DNA from: Nonomuraea cypriaca
GTDB taxonomy: Bacteria > Actinomycetota > Actinomycetes > Streptosporangiales > Streptosporangiaceae
NCBI RefSeq assembly: GCF_015645445.1
Contig: NZ_JADOGI010000099.1
Location: forward strand, 1 to 36,897
Length of the DNA stretch: 36,897 nucleotides
Direction of reading: 5' to 3'
Under the pieces are notes generated by a model. It made no database searches. It saw nothing but the letters and a program-made list of their open reading frames with translations, and was not told where the DNA came from. The position numbers were made by a program, and so were the translations under genes. Each line of letters starts with the position of its first letter. Within the stretch, counting starts at the first letter, position 1. Positions 7,576 to 15,597 of the stretch are shown here, one piece after another.

Positions 7576-7832
7576 CTCTCCTCGGGCTCTCCTCGCGCTC
7601 GCGGGAGGGCTGGCGACCTCGCCGGGGGTTGCTACCGGGGGCGGCTCCACCGCCGTCGTCACGCCGGACGGGCTCTCGCTGTCGACCAGGTGTCACGGAA
7701 GGGCCGCTCGGGGTGGGCGCCGCGGCTGAACGAGGTGCCGATGCCGGCGGGGCCCACCTTTGGCGACATTCTAGGGGGATTTTTCACACAATCGGTGGGC
7801 ATTTTTTGCGAACGCGATCCATTCGGTGAGGC

Positions 7833-7849
7833 GTTCGGCAATACCGAAC
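7833..7849. promoter_or_regulatory. Operator-like palindrome upstream of the IclR regulator
   Basis: GTTCGGCAATACCGAAC: inverted repeat GTTCGG-N5-CCGAAC. It is nearly the same as the palindrome before glpK (8655-8671). It lies 23 nt before the regulator's GTG, which suggests autoregulation by the IclR protein. Confidence 0.72.
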
Positions 7850-7872
7850 CGCTGTGCGCTAGGGTGCGATCT

Positions 7873-8622
7873 GTGGGAGAGACGATTCAGTCGGTAGAGC
7901 GGGCCGCCGCGATCCTCCGGTTGCTCGCCTCCGGCCCCCGCCAGCTCGGGGTCGCCGAACTGGCCAGGGCACTGGGCCTGCCGAAGGGGACGCTGCACGG
8001 CATCCTGCGCACGCTCGTCCACGTCGGCTTCGTCGAGCAGGACGAGACCACGGGGAAATACCGCCTCGGCGCCACGTTGCTGCACCTCGGCAGCAGCTAC
8101 CTCGACGTCAACGAGCTGCGCACCCGCGCCATCAACTGGGCCGACGCGCTGGCCGGCCGCAGCAGGGAGAGCGCCTGGATCGGCACCCCGCACGAAGGCC
8201 ACGTGCTGGTGATCCACCACGTGTTCCGGCCCGACGACAGCATGCAGACCCTCCAGGTCGGCACCTACCTGCCCACCCACGCCAGCGCCCTGGGCAAGGT
8301 CCTGCTCGCCCACGACCCGTACGGCGAGGCGCCCGCGCCTCCCCTGCAGCCGCACACCAAGAAGACGCTCGTCGACCCCGCCGAGCTGGACAGGGAGCTG
8401 GACCTGGTCAGGACGCGCGGCTGGGCGGCCGAGATGGAGGAGCTGGTCGAGGGCGAGGTGGCCATCGCCGCGCCCATCAAGGACCCGCGCGGCATCGTGG
8501 TCGGCGCCATCGGCATCCGCGGCGCCGTCGAAAGGCTCGCCCAGGACGGCCACCTGCACATGGAGTACGTCTCATACGTGCGCGACGCGGCCCGCGCGAT
8601 CACCCGAGACCTGGCCCGATGA
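7873..8622 (+). CDS. gylR: IclR-family regulator of glycerol metabolism (GylR-like)
   Basis: A 249-residue transcriptional regulator. An N-terminal winged helix covers about residues 1-60 (IQSVERAAAILRLLASG then LGLPKGTLHGILRTL), followed by the IclR effector domain (THASALGKVLLA, VEGEVAIAAPIKDP, VVGAIGIRG). The GTG start at 7873 puts the protein start directly before the conserved QSVERAAAIL region. The frame is open further upstream, but that would add an unconserved basic leader. It stands immediately upstream of glpK and glpD on the same strand. In Streptomyces the IclR protein GylR sits at the same place before the glycerol operon, so the same role is inferred. A shared palindrome before this gene and glpK supports this. 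A TAGGGT hexamer 7 nt before the GTG raises the possibility of a leaderless transcript. Confidence 0.85.
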   Translation: MGETIQSVERAAAILRLLASGPRQLGVAELARALGLPKGTLHGILRTLVHVGFVEQDETTGKYRLGATLLHLGSSYLDVNELRTRAINWADALAGRSRESAWIGTPHEGHVLVIHHVFRPDDSMQTLQVGTYLPTHASALGKVLLAHDPYGEAPAPPLQPHTKKTLVDPAELDRELDLVRTRGWAAEMEELVEGEVAIAAPIKDPRGIVVGAIGIRGAVERLAQDGHLHMEYVSYVRDAARAITRDLAR

Positions 8623-8623
8623 C

Positions 8624-8652
8624 TTGAACACCCACCAGCCACCACATAGCAT
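8624..8652 (+). promoter_or_regulatory. glpK promoter
   Basis: TTGAAC (-35, 8624-8629), 17 nt, TAGCAT (-10, 8647-8652), located right after the gylR stop. The expected start of transcription falls inside the palindrome at 8655-8671. Confidence 0.65.
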
Positions 8653-8654
8653 TC

Positions 8655-8671
8655 GTTCGGCATTGCCGAAC
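8655..8671. promoter_or_regulatory. glpK operator palindrome
   Basis: GTTCGGCATTGCCGAAC, an 8-1-8 palindrome starting 3 nt after the -10 and covering the predicted transcription start. It shares both outer half-sites with the copy before gylR. Such placement suits repression in the absence of inducer. Confidence 0.75.
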
Positions 8672-8689
8672 TAGACCTAGCGAGGAACC

Positions 8690-10177
8690 GTGCCTCGACA
8701 GCACTACGTCGCCGCCATCGACCAGGGCACCACGTCCAGCAGGTGCATCGTCTTCGACCAGCCAGGCAACATCATCTCCGTCGCCCAGCGCGAGCACCGC
8801 CAGATCTTCCCCAAGCCGGGCTGGGTCGAGCACGACGCGGACGAGATCTGGCAGGCCGTGCAGGTCGTGCTGGCCGAGGCCGTCAGCGGCGCCGGCATCG
8901 AGGACGGCCAGATCGCCGCGCTGGGCATCACCAACCAGCGCGAGACCACCGTGTTGTGGGATCGGGAGACCGGCCGCCCGGTCTGCCCCGCGGTCGTCTG
9001 GCAGGACACCCGCACCGACGCGCTCACCCGTGCCCTGGCCGAGCACGAGAGCCTGTTCAAGGAGCGGGCCGGGCTGCCCCTGACGACCTACTTCGCCGGG
9101 CCCAAGATCCGCTGGCTGCTCGACGCGTACGAGCTGCGCGAGCGCGCCGAGCGCGGCGAGGTGCTGTTCGGCACGGTGGACAGCTGGCTGCTGTGGAACC
9201 TCACCGGTCGCCACATCACCGACGTGACCAACGCCAGCCGCACGATGCTGATGAACATCCACACGCTGGCCTGGGACGACGACCTGCTCGCCGCGCTGGG
9301 CGTGCCGCGGGCGATGCTGCCGGAGATCCGCCCGTCCGCCGAAATCTACGGCCGTACCCAGAACGGCGTGCCGGTGGCGTCGGCGCTCGGCGACCAGCAG
9401 GCGGCGCTGTTCGGGCAGACCTGCTTCGCGCCCGGCGAGACCAAGAGCACTTACGGCTCGGGCAGCTTCCTGCTGATGAACACCGGCCAGGAGCCCGTCC
9501 GCTCCAAGCACGGCCTGCTGACCACGGTCGGCTACCAGATCGGCGACGGACCGGCCACCTACGCCCTGGAGGGCGCGATCGCGGTGACCGGGTCGCTGGT
9601 GCAGTGGCTGCGCGACAACCTGGGCCTGATCTCCAGCGCGGCCGAGATCGAGACGCTGGCCAAGACGGTCGACGACAACGGCGGCTGCTACTTCGTACCG
9701 GCGTTCTCCGGATTGTTCGCGCCGCACTGGCGTTCGGACGCGCGCGGGGTGATCGCGGGGCTGACCGGATTCGTCAACAAGGGGCACATCGCGCGGGCCG
9801 TGCTGGAGGCCACCGCGTGGCAGACGCGCGAGGTGGTGGACGCGATGAACGCCGACTCGGGGCTCGACCTGACCACGCTGCGCGCCGACGGCGGCATGAC
9901 CGCGGACAACCTGCTCATGCAGACGCTCGCGGACGTGCTCGCGGTGCCGGTCATCCGGCCGATGGTGGCCGAGACGACCGCGCTCGGCGCGGCCTACGCC
10001 GCCGGGCTGGCGACCGGCTACTGGCCCGACATCGACAGCCTGCGCGCCAACTGGCACAAGGCCGCGGAATGGCGCCCCGCGATCGACGAGCCGGCCCGTG
10101 CGCGCGAGTACCGCAACTGGAAGAAGGCCGTCGCCCGCACCCTCGACTGGGTCGAGCAAGAGGGAGATCCGGAATGA
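8690..10177 (+). CDS. glpK: Glycerol kinase
   Basis: A 495-residue FGGY-family kinase that phosphorylates glycerol to sn-glycerol 3-phosphate with ATP. The N-terminus has the phosphate-binding DQGTTSSRCIVFD. Other family landmarks are ITNQRETTVLWD, the GPKIRWLLD segment, GDQQAALFGQ, KSTYGSGSFLL and the C-terminal ATP-side GGMTADNLLMQ. The length equals that of typical GlpK. GTG start with GAGGAA just upstream. The stop overlaps the glpD start (ATGA), so the two enzymes are translationally coupled and act in sequence. No glycerol facilitator gene (glpF) precedes it, unlike the Streptomyces gyl operon. Confidence 0.97.
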   Translation: MPRQHYVAAIDQGTTSSRCIVFDQPGNIISVAQREHRQIFPKPGWVEHDADEIWQAVQVVLAEAVSGAGIEDGQIAALGITNQRETTVLWDRETGRPVCPAVVWQDTRTDALTRALAEHESLFKERAGLPLTTYFAGPKIRWLLDAYELRERAERGEVLFGTVDSWLLWNLTGRHITDVTNASRTMLMNIHTLAWDDDLLAALGVPRAMLPEIRPSAEIYGRTQNGVPVASALGDQQAALFGQTCFAPGETKSTYGSGSFLLMNTGQEPVRSKHGLLTTVGYQIGDGPATYALEGAIAVTGSLVQWLRDNLGLISSAAEIETLAKTVDDNGGCYFVPAFSGLFAPHWRSDARGVIAGLTGFVNKGHIARAVLEATAWQTREVVDAMNADSGLDLTTLRADGGMTADNLLMQTLADVLAVPVIRPMVAETTALGAAYAAGLATGYWPDIDSLRANWHKAAEWRPAIDEPARAREYRNWKKAVARTLDWVEQEGDPE

Positions 10178-11724
10178 CGATCGCGACCGGCATCGAGCGG
10201 GCGGAGACCCGCCATGAGCTGTCCACCGCCACCTACGACCTGCTCGTCATCGGCGGTGGCATCCTCGGCACGTCCGTGACCTGGATGGCCGCGCAGGCCG
10301 GGCTGCGGGTGGCGATGGTCGACGCGGGCGACTTCGCCGGCGCCACCTCCAGCGCCTCGTCCAAGCTCGTCCACGGCGGCCTGCGCTACCTGCAGACCGG
10401 CAACGTCAGGCTGGTCGCGGAGAATCACCGAGAGCGCCGCGCCCTGGCCGCCGACATCGCGCCGCATCTGGTCAAGCCGCTGACGTTCGTGGTGCCGATC
10501 TACAAGGGCGGGCCGCACGGCGCGGCCAAGCTCGGGGCGGGCGTGTTCCTGTATTCCGCGCTGTCGGTGTTCGGGGACGGCATGGGCAGGGTGATCACGC
10601 CGCACCAGGCCATGGCCCGCGTGCCGGCGCTGCGCAGCGAGGGTCTGCGCGCCGCCGCCGTCTACGGCGACCACCAGATGAACGACAGCCGCGTCGCGGT
10701 CATGACCGTGCGGGCCGCCGTGGACGCGGGCGCGGTCGTGCTCAACCACGCGGAGGTCCTCGGGCTGCGCAAGACGGGCGGCACCGTGACGGGCGCCGAC
10801 CTGCGCGACCGGCTCGACGGTACGGAGTTCGGCGTGTCGGCCCGCCTCGTGCTGAACGCCACCGGGCCGTGGGTCGACCACCTGCGGCGCATGGAGGACC
10901 CGGACGCGGCGCCGAGCATCCGGCTGTCCAAGGGCGCGCACCTCGTCATGCGCCGCCACGAGCCGTGGAAGGCCGCGCTGACCACGCCGATCGACAAGTA
11001 CCGGGTGTCGTTCGCCATCCCGTGGGAGGACCATCTGCTGCTGGGCACCACGGATGAGGCGTACGAGGGCGACCCGGCCGCGGTGTCCGCCACGGAGGCC
11101 GACATCGCGCAGATCCTGGACGAGGCCGGGCACGCCGTGCGCGACTCGCAGCTCAGACGCGAGGACATCACGTACGCCTTCGCGGGCCTGCGCGTGCTGC
11201 CCGGCGGTCCCGGCGAGGTGACCGCGGCCAAGCGGGAGACCGTGCTGAGCCGGGGCACCGGCGGCATGTTGTCGGTCGCGGGCGGGAAATGGACGACTTA
11301 TCGCCATATAGGCAGGCACGTGTTCGACATGCTGGCCCACCTGCCCGGGCGGCCGCTCGGCGACGACCTGGCCGACATCCTGCCCGCCGTGCCCCTGCCC
11401 GGCCTGGCCAGCCCCGACGCGGTGGCCATGCGCCTGTGGACCGACCGCGATCCGGGGGCGCGCATGGATCCGCTGGTGGCCCGGCATCTGGCCACGCACT
11501 ACGGGTCGATCGCGTTCGACCTGGCCCGGCTCATCCGCGAGGATCCCGCGCTCGGCGAGCGCATCCACCCCGGCGGTCCCGACATCTGGGCCCAGGCGGT
11601 CTACGCGCGCGACCGCGAGTGGGCGGCCACGGTCGACGACGTCGTACGCCGCCGCACCACCCTCACCGTCCGCGGCCTGGACACCCCTGACATCCGCACC
11701 CGCATCGCAACCCTCCTCACCTGA
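10174..11724 (+). CDS. glpD: Glycerol-3-phosphate dehydrogenase (FAD)
   Basis: A 516-residue flavoprotein that oxidises glycerol 3-phosphate to dihydroxyacetone phosphate and passes electrons to the respiratory chain at the membrane surface. The N-terminal FAD Rossmann motif is LLVIGGGILGTS at about residue 23. It is followed by SSASSKLVHGGLRYLQ, the GlpD signature. Further on are ATGPWVD, the substrate-side TTPIDKYR, LLLGTTDEAYEG and GGKWTTYR, then the C-terminal helical cap. The ATG lies in the ATGA overlap with glpK. Together with glpK it feeds glycerol into glycolysis. Confidence 0.96.
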   Translation: MTIATGIERAETRHELSTATYDLLVIGGGILGTSVTWMAAQAGLRVAMVDAGDFAGATSSASSKLVHGGLRYLQTGNVRLVAENHRERRALAADIAPHLVKPLTFVVPIYKGGPHGAAKLGAGVFLYSALSVFGDGMGRVITPHQAMARVPALRSEGLRAAAVYGDHQMNDSRVAVMTVRAAVDAGAVVLNHAEVLGLRKTGGTVTGADLRDRLDGTEFGVSARLVLNATGPWVDHLRRMEDPDAAPSIRLSKGAHLVMRRHEPWKAALTTPIDKYRVSFAIPWEDHLLLGTTDEAYEGDPAAVSATEADIAQILDEAGHAVRDSQLRREDITYAFAGLRVLPGGPGEVTAAKRETVLSRGTGGMLSVAGGKWTTYRHIGRHVFDMLAHLPGRPLGDDLADILPAVPLPGLASPDAVAMRLWTDRDPGARMDPLVARHLATHYGSIAFDLARLIREDPALGERIHPGGPDIWAQAVYARDREWAATVDDVVRRRTTLTVRGLDTPDIRTRIATLLT

Positions 11725-11734
11725 GCCCACCACC

Positions 11735-11812
11735 GAGCCATCCACCCTTGAGTCGTCCAGGCCATCCGACCTGAGCGTCGCGCCCCGGGGCATCCGTCCT
11801 GGGATGTCCCGG
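11735..11812. repeat. Weak ~26-bp tandem repeat after glpD, 3 units
   Basis: Three diverged units share ggcatcc(g/a)(t/a)cctg followed by a gtc-rich end (starts near 11735, 11760 and 11788). Similarity is moderate and the limits are approximate. No terminator with a T-tract is evident after glpD. Confidence 0.35.
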
Positions 11813-11874
11813 TCTGTGGGCATTCTCCGGCGCCGCGGAGGTGGCCGGGGCGCTCAGCGGGGAAGGGGGTGGGC

Positions 11875-12387
11875 ATGTGCACTCCCATGAACGAAGCCCT
11901 GCTCAGGCACTTCAGCGACCTGCGCGACGGCACCCACGGCCCGGCCGTCTCGCGGGAGGAGAAGGAGCGCGTCTTCATCACGGCGGTCCAATACCTGGAC
12001 CCGGTGGCGCGCGCGGTTCTTGACGAGGCCAACGCCGACCTGTTGCTCGGCACGGGGGATGTGGTGGCCAGCGGTGTCACCAGGTCACAGGAGGGCGGGC
12101 TCAACGCGATGTGGTCACTGACGTGGCGGGAGCAACGCCAGAGCGGCGTCCAGCCGATCGCGATCGTCGCCCACTACGGCATGGACTTCCACCACCCGCA
12201 CCTGCGCGGCAACACCGTCGGCGACTGGCCACTGAACGTCTTCACCGAGACAGACGCCGAAGCCCAGATCAACACCCTCCGCACGATAGCCGCCGGCGAC
12301 GCCCACAACCTGGTCTTCCAGGACACCTACCGCCTGATGCCCGCCACCACCAAACACCACCACCAACCAGCCCACAAACCCGCGTAA
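11875..12387 (+). CDS. Hypothetical protein
   Basis: A 170-residue soluble protein I do not recognise. The ATG at 11875 is chosen because GGAAGG lies 8 nt upstream; a GTG at 11869 and an ATG at 11887 are alternatives. There is no signal peptide or membrane helix. The middle part has LTWREQRQSGVQPIAIVAHYGMDFHHPHLRG, with a cluster of His residues and one Asp that could bind metal. The C-terminus is His/Pro-rich (KHHHQPAHKPA). It sits alone between glpD and the convergent malic-enzyme gene. Codon use matches the neighbours, which supports it being real. Confidence 0.65.
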   Translation: MCTPMNEALLRHFSDLRDGTHGPAVSREEKERVFITAVQYLDPVARAVLDEANADLLLGTGDVVASGVTRSQEGGLNAMWSLTWREQRQSGVQPIAIVAHYGMDFHHPHLRGNTVGDWPLNVFTETDAEAQINTLRTIAAGDAHNLVFQDTYRLMPATTKHHHQPAHKPA

Positions 12388-12553
12388 CCCTCCCACGCCG
12401 CAGTCAACCACCCAGCCGGCCAACTGTGCGCCGTGACGGCGGCCCGCCACGTGCGGGTCAGCGGCCGTCCCCTTGGAGGCCCTCAGCCACGTGCGGCGGT
12501 TGGCGTGCCGCCGGCCCCGCCGTAAAAAATGAAAGACCTCATGATTTAAAGAT

Positions 12554-13963
12554 CTACGCCTCGGTGAAGCCGCGCGCGCGCCCGCCGGCGGACTCTCGGA
12601 CGGCCGCGGCGACGGCGCCCGCCACATCCGGGTGGAACACGCTGGGGATGATGTAGTTGGGACCGAGTTCTTCCGGCGTGACGACGGCGGCGAGCGCGCC
12701 CGCGGCGGCGAGCAGCATCTCCTGCGTCACCCCGCCCGCCTGCGCGTCCAGCAGCCCCCGGAAGACGCCAGGGAAGGCGAGCACGTTGTTGATCTGGTTG
12801 GGATAGTCGGAGCGCCCGGTCGCCACCACGGCGGCGTGCTCGCGAGCGTCGTCAGGCGACACCTCGGGCTCCGGGTTGGCCAGCGCGAACACCACCGCGT
12901 CCGTGGCCATGCTCGCGATGTCGTCGCCGGTCAGGATGCCGGGCGCGGACACCCCCACGAACACGTCGGCGCCCTTGACGGCCCCGCGCAGGTCGCCCGA
13001 GTAGCCCTCGGCGTTGGTGTGCTCGGCGATCCAGCGCAGCGAGTCGTCGAGGTCGTCGCGCCCCTTGTGCACGGCTCCCAGGTAGTCGCACACGATCACG
13101 TTGCGCGCCCCCGCGGCCAGCAGCAGCCGCAGCACGGCGTTGCCGGCCGCCCCTGCGCCGGCCATGGTGATCTTGACGTCCTCCATGGCCTTGTCGACGA
13201 CCCGCAGCGCGTTGGTGAGCGCGGCCAGCACGCAGATCGCGGTGCCGTGCTGGTCGTCGTGGAAGACCGGGATGTCGAGCAGCTCGCGCAGCCGGCGCTC
13301 CACCTCGAAGCAGCGCGGCGCGCCGATGTCCTCCAGGTTGATCCCACCGAACCCGGGCGCGATCACCTGCACCGTGCGGACGATCTCGTCGACGTCCTGC
13401 GTGTCCAGGCAGATCGGCCAGGCGTCGATGCCCGCGAACCGTTTGAACAGCGCCGCCTTGCCCTCCATGACCGGCAGCGCGGCCTCCGGCCCGATGTTGC
13501 CGAGGCCGAGCACCGCCGAGCCGTCGGTGACCACGGCCACCGTGTTGCGCTTGATGGTCAGGCGCCGCGCGTCCTCCTTGTTGCGCGCGATCGCCATCGA
13601 CACCCGCGCCACACCAGGGGTGTAGGCCATGGACAGCTCGTCGCGGTTGCGCAGCGGCACCTTCGACTTCATCTCGATCTTGCCGCCGAGATGCATGAGG
13701 AACGTGCGGTCGGACACCTTGTGGATCACGACGCCGTCGACCGCTTCGAGCTGGTCGACGATGGCCTGCGCGTGATCGGTGTCTCTGGCGGCACAGGTCA
13801 CGTCGATGCGGAGCTTTTCGTGGCCCGCGTTGGTGACGTCGAGGGCGGTCACCACGCCCCCGGCCGACTCGACGGCATGGGTGAGCTGGCTGACGGCCTT
13901 GCCGCCTGCGGGCACCTCGAGCCGCACGGTGATGGAGTACGACACACTCGGGACGGTCGCCAC
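12554..13963 (-). CDS. NAD(P)-dependent malic enzyme with N-terminal ACT domain
   Basis: A 469-residue enzyme that decarboxylates malate to pyruvate and CO2 with reduction of NAD(P). Residues about 1-75 form an ACT-like regulatory domain (SITVRLEVP, VVTALDV). The catalytic part has SMAYTPGVARVSM, the TDGSAVLGLGNIGP motif, EDIGAPRCFEVE, FHDDQHGTAI (divalent metal ligands) and the nucleotide-binding GAGAAG. It ends with the NPEPE and SDYPNQINNVLAFPG signatures. The GTG at 13963 is chosen because AAGGAG lies 8 nt upstream; the frame extends 20 codons further to 14023 without conservation. It is probably the last gene of a leftward operon starting at marR. The ACT domain suggests allosteric control by a small ligand. 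Confidence 0.92.
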   Translation of the reverse strand: MATVPSVSYSITVRLEVPAGGKAVSQLTHAVESAGGVVTALDVTNAGHEKLRIDVTCAARDTDHAQAIVDQLEAVDGVVIHKVSDRTFLMHLGGKIEMKSKVPLRNRDELSMAYTPGVARVSMAIARNKEDARRLTIKRNTVAVVTDGSAVLGLGNIGPEAALPVMEGKAALFKRFAGIDAWPICLDTQDVDEIVRTVQVIAPGFGGINLEDIGAPRCFEVERRLRELLDIPVFHDDQHGTAICVLAALTNALRVVDKAMEDVKITMAGAGAAGNAVLRLLLAAGARNVIVCDYLGAVHKGRDDLDDSLRWIAEHTNAEGYSGDLRGAVKGADVFVGVSAPGILTGDDIASMATDAVVFALANPEPEVSPDDAREHAAVVATGRSDYPNQINNVLAFPGVFRGLLDAQAGGVTQEMLLAAAGALAAVVTPEELGPNYIIPSVFHPDVAGAVAAAVRESAGGRARGFTEA

Positions 13964-13983
13964 GTCAATCGCTCCTTCGGGAC

Positions 13984-14022
13984 TGACCAAGAATGCCTCC
14001 CATGTTAGGGGGAGTTTGGTCA
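13984..14022 (-). promoter_or_regulatory. Hairpin at the kinase/malic-enzyme junction
   Basis: TGACCAA (13984-13990) pairs with TTGGTCA (14016-14022), and inner CTCCC (13997-14001) pairs with GGGAG (14010-14014), giving 12 base pairs with an uneven internal loop. It covers the stop codon of the upstream kinase-like gene and lies 20 nt before the malic-enzyme start. It could be an RNA processing or attenuation element. There is no T-tract, so a terminator is less likely. Confidence 0.45.
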
Positions 14023-14649
14023 ATCCACCGCCTCGGCGGCCGTGACGATCAACTCGACGCAGGTCGGAACGGGAATGGCGGTGCTGTCCAGAACGAGATG
14101 ATAGAGGCTGGGATCAGTGGGATCGGCCTTGTAGAAGTGGCGTACGTAGGCCGTCCTGGCCCCGTCGTTCTCCTCGATGATCCGGCGGGCCTCGCGCTCG
14201 CTCAGCCCGCCCAGCGTGGCCGTCTGCCGGATCCGGCGCTTGACCGGGGCGTCCAGCCTGACGTGCAGCGCGCCGGGATGGTCGGCCAGCACCAGCGCCC
14301 CCGCCCGGCCCAGGAACACGCCGCCCTGGTTGCGGGCCGTGTCCCTGAGCATGCGTTCGGTACGCCGGACGAACTCCTCGGGCGCCAGCGGCATCACCCC
14401 GGGGACGTACATGTCCACGCCCCCGAAGGTGACCGTGGGCAGCCGCATCGCCCCTGACAGCAGCCTGCCCAGGCCGCGCTCGGCGCGGTCGTCGTGCGCC
14501 AGCGCCTCCTCCAGCGTGCAGCCCAGCTCCTCGGCCACGGCGTTGGGGATCGCACGGTCGACGAAGGGCACGCCGAGTCGCTCGGCCACGGCCGGGCCGA
14601 TCTGGCTACCAGCCGTACCATATGCCGCCGATATCGTGACAACCCGCAT
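14020..14649 (-). CDS. Cytidylate kinase-like P-loop protein
   Basis: A 209-residue protein matching the cytidylate-kinase-like family. The N-terminus MRVVTISAAYGTAGSQIGPAVAERL is a modified P-loop region, in which the usual G-x-x-G-x-G-K-S is replaced by a Gly/Ser loop, as in this family. Further features are the FLGRAGALVLADHPGALHVRL segment and the lid-like region KRRIRQTATLGGLSEREARR. A substrate cannot be assigned: the lack of a canonical Walker A lysine makes true CMP kinase activity uncertain. It starts 9 nt after the stop of the thioredoxin-TPR gene and precedes malic enzyme, so it is likely in one operon with both. Confidence 0.78.
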   Translation of the reverse strand: MRVVTISAAYGTAGSQIGPAVAERLGVPFVDRAIPNAVAEELGCTLEEALAHDDRAERGLGRLLSGAMRLPTVTFGGVDMYVPGVMPLAPEEFVRRTERMLRDTARNQGGVFLGRAGALVLADHPGALHVRLDAPVKRRIRQTATLGGLSEREARRIIEENDGARTAYVRHFYKADPTDPSLYHLVLDSTAIPVPTCVELIVTAAEAVD

Positions 14650-14658
14650 ATAACCAGG

Positions 14659-15597
14659 CTAAAACAGCGCGCTCGCCAAAGCTCTACGCGCTTTCGCCAA
14701 AGATGGGTCGTCGGCCGGCAATGTGTCGAACAAACCGAGCAGGTGGCGCCTGGCGTGGTCGCGCTCGTCGCCCGACGTGCGCTTGACCACGGCGATGACC
14801 CGGTTGAACGCCTCGTCGACCGAGCCCGAGAGCATCTCCAGGTCGGCCGCGAGCAGTTGCGCGTCGATGTCGGCCGGATCCTGCAGGCGCCGCTGGACGT
14901 CGGCCGGGTCGGCCGCCTCGGCCCGCTTGATCAGGCTGACGCCCGCGAGCCCCATCTTGGCGTCCTCGTCGCCGGGAGCGCGGGCCAGCAGCCGCTGGTA
15001 GGCCTCCATCGCCGCGTCGAGGTCGCCGCTGTCGATGGCCTGCTCGGCCGCCACCATGTCGGGGTCGGCGGGCGGCCCGGCGGGCGCCTCCTCCTGCTCG
15101 CCCTCCGCGGCGGGCGGGCGGGCGTCGGGGTTGGCCTCGTAGAACTGCTCGACCGCGCCCATCAGCTCATCGAGCCACCGGCGCACCTCCTGCTCGGGCA
15201 GCACCTGCTGGAAGCCGGTGACCGCCTGCCCCTGGAAGATCGCCAGCACCGTCGGCACCGCCTGCACGCGCAGCGCCTGCGCGATCTGCGGGCTGGCGTC
15301 GACGTTGACCTTGGCCAGCACCGCTCTGCCGCCGAGGTCGCCCACCACCTTCTCCAGCACCGGGCTGAGCTGGGCACTGCCCGGCGCCCTCGGCGACCAG
15401 AGGTCGAGAACGACCGGCAGCCGCATGGACCGGTCGATGACGTCGGTCGTGAACGTCTCCTCGGTCACGTCGACGACCGACTCCGACGAGGCCGCCTGGG
15501 GACCTGCCTCCCGCCGGGCCTGCGCCTCCAGTGTCTGCTTGCGCGCGCCCAGATCCACCGCTCCGTAGAGCGACCCGGGCCTAGAGAAGTCCGCCAT
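14659..15597 (-). CDS. Thioredoxin-TPR co-chaperone-like protein (YbbN/CnoX type)
   Basis: A 312-residue cytoplasmic protein. A thioredoxin fold covers about residues 40-145 (PVVLDLWSPRAPGS, VLAKVNVDASPQIAQALRVQAVPTV). It is followed by an acidic Pro/Ala linker and then TPR-like helices at about 180-312 (AEQAIDSGDLDAAMEAYQRLL, SGSVDEAFNRVI). This is the YbbN/CnoX architecture, known for protecting clients from oxidation and handing them to chaperonins. The active-site position reads W-S-P-R-A-P, so the CxxC pair is absent and redox catalysis is excluded; a holdase role is more likely. The start (MADFSRPGS) overlaps the marR end by 17 nt; an ATG 9 nt further upstream is also possible. Confidence 0.85.
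   Translation of the reverse strand: MADFSRPGSLYGAVDLGARKQTLEAQARREAGPQAASSESVVDVTEETFTTDVIDRSMRLPVVLDLWSPRAPGSAQLSPVLEKVVGDLGGRAVLAKVNVDASPQIAQALRVQAVPTVLAIFQGQAVTGFQQVLPEQEVRRWLDELMGAVEQFYEANPDARPPAAEGEQEEAPAGPPADPDMVAAEQAIDSGDLDAAMEAYQRLLARAPGDEDAKMGLAGVSLIKRAEAADPADVQRRLQDPADIDAQLLAADLEMLSGSVDEAFNRVIAVVKRTSGDERDHARRHLLGLFDTLPADDPSLAKARRALASALF

Larger units (their letters stand above)
7386..7872. other. Gene-poor interval with degenerate repeat
   Basis: 487 bp without a supportable gene. The open frames are short, overlap one another and show no family signature. A degenerate repeat of about 30 bp occupies 7460-7575. The rightmost part, from about 7770, is less GC-rich, contains T-runs (7780s and 7803-7808) and holds the palindrome before the IclR gene. 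Confidence 0.5.

Noticed and set aside
12492..12530. Terminator between the hypothetical gene and malic enzyme
   Set aside because: A CGGCGG/CCGCCG stem exists, but the following run is A-rich for the plus strand, and for the minus strand the T-run precedes the stem, so it is not a proper intrinsic terminator.
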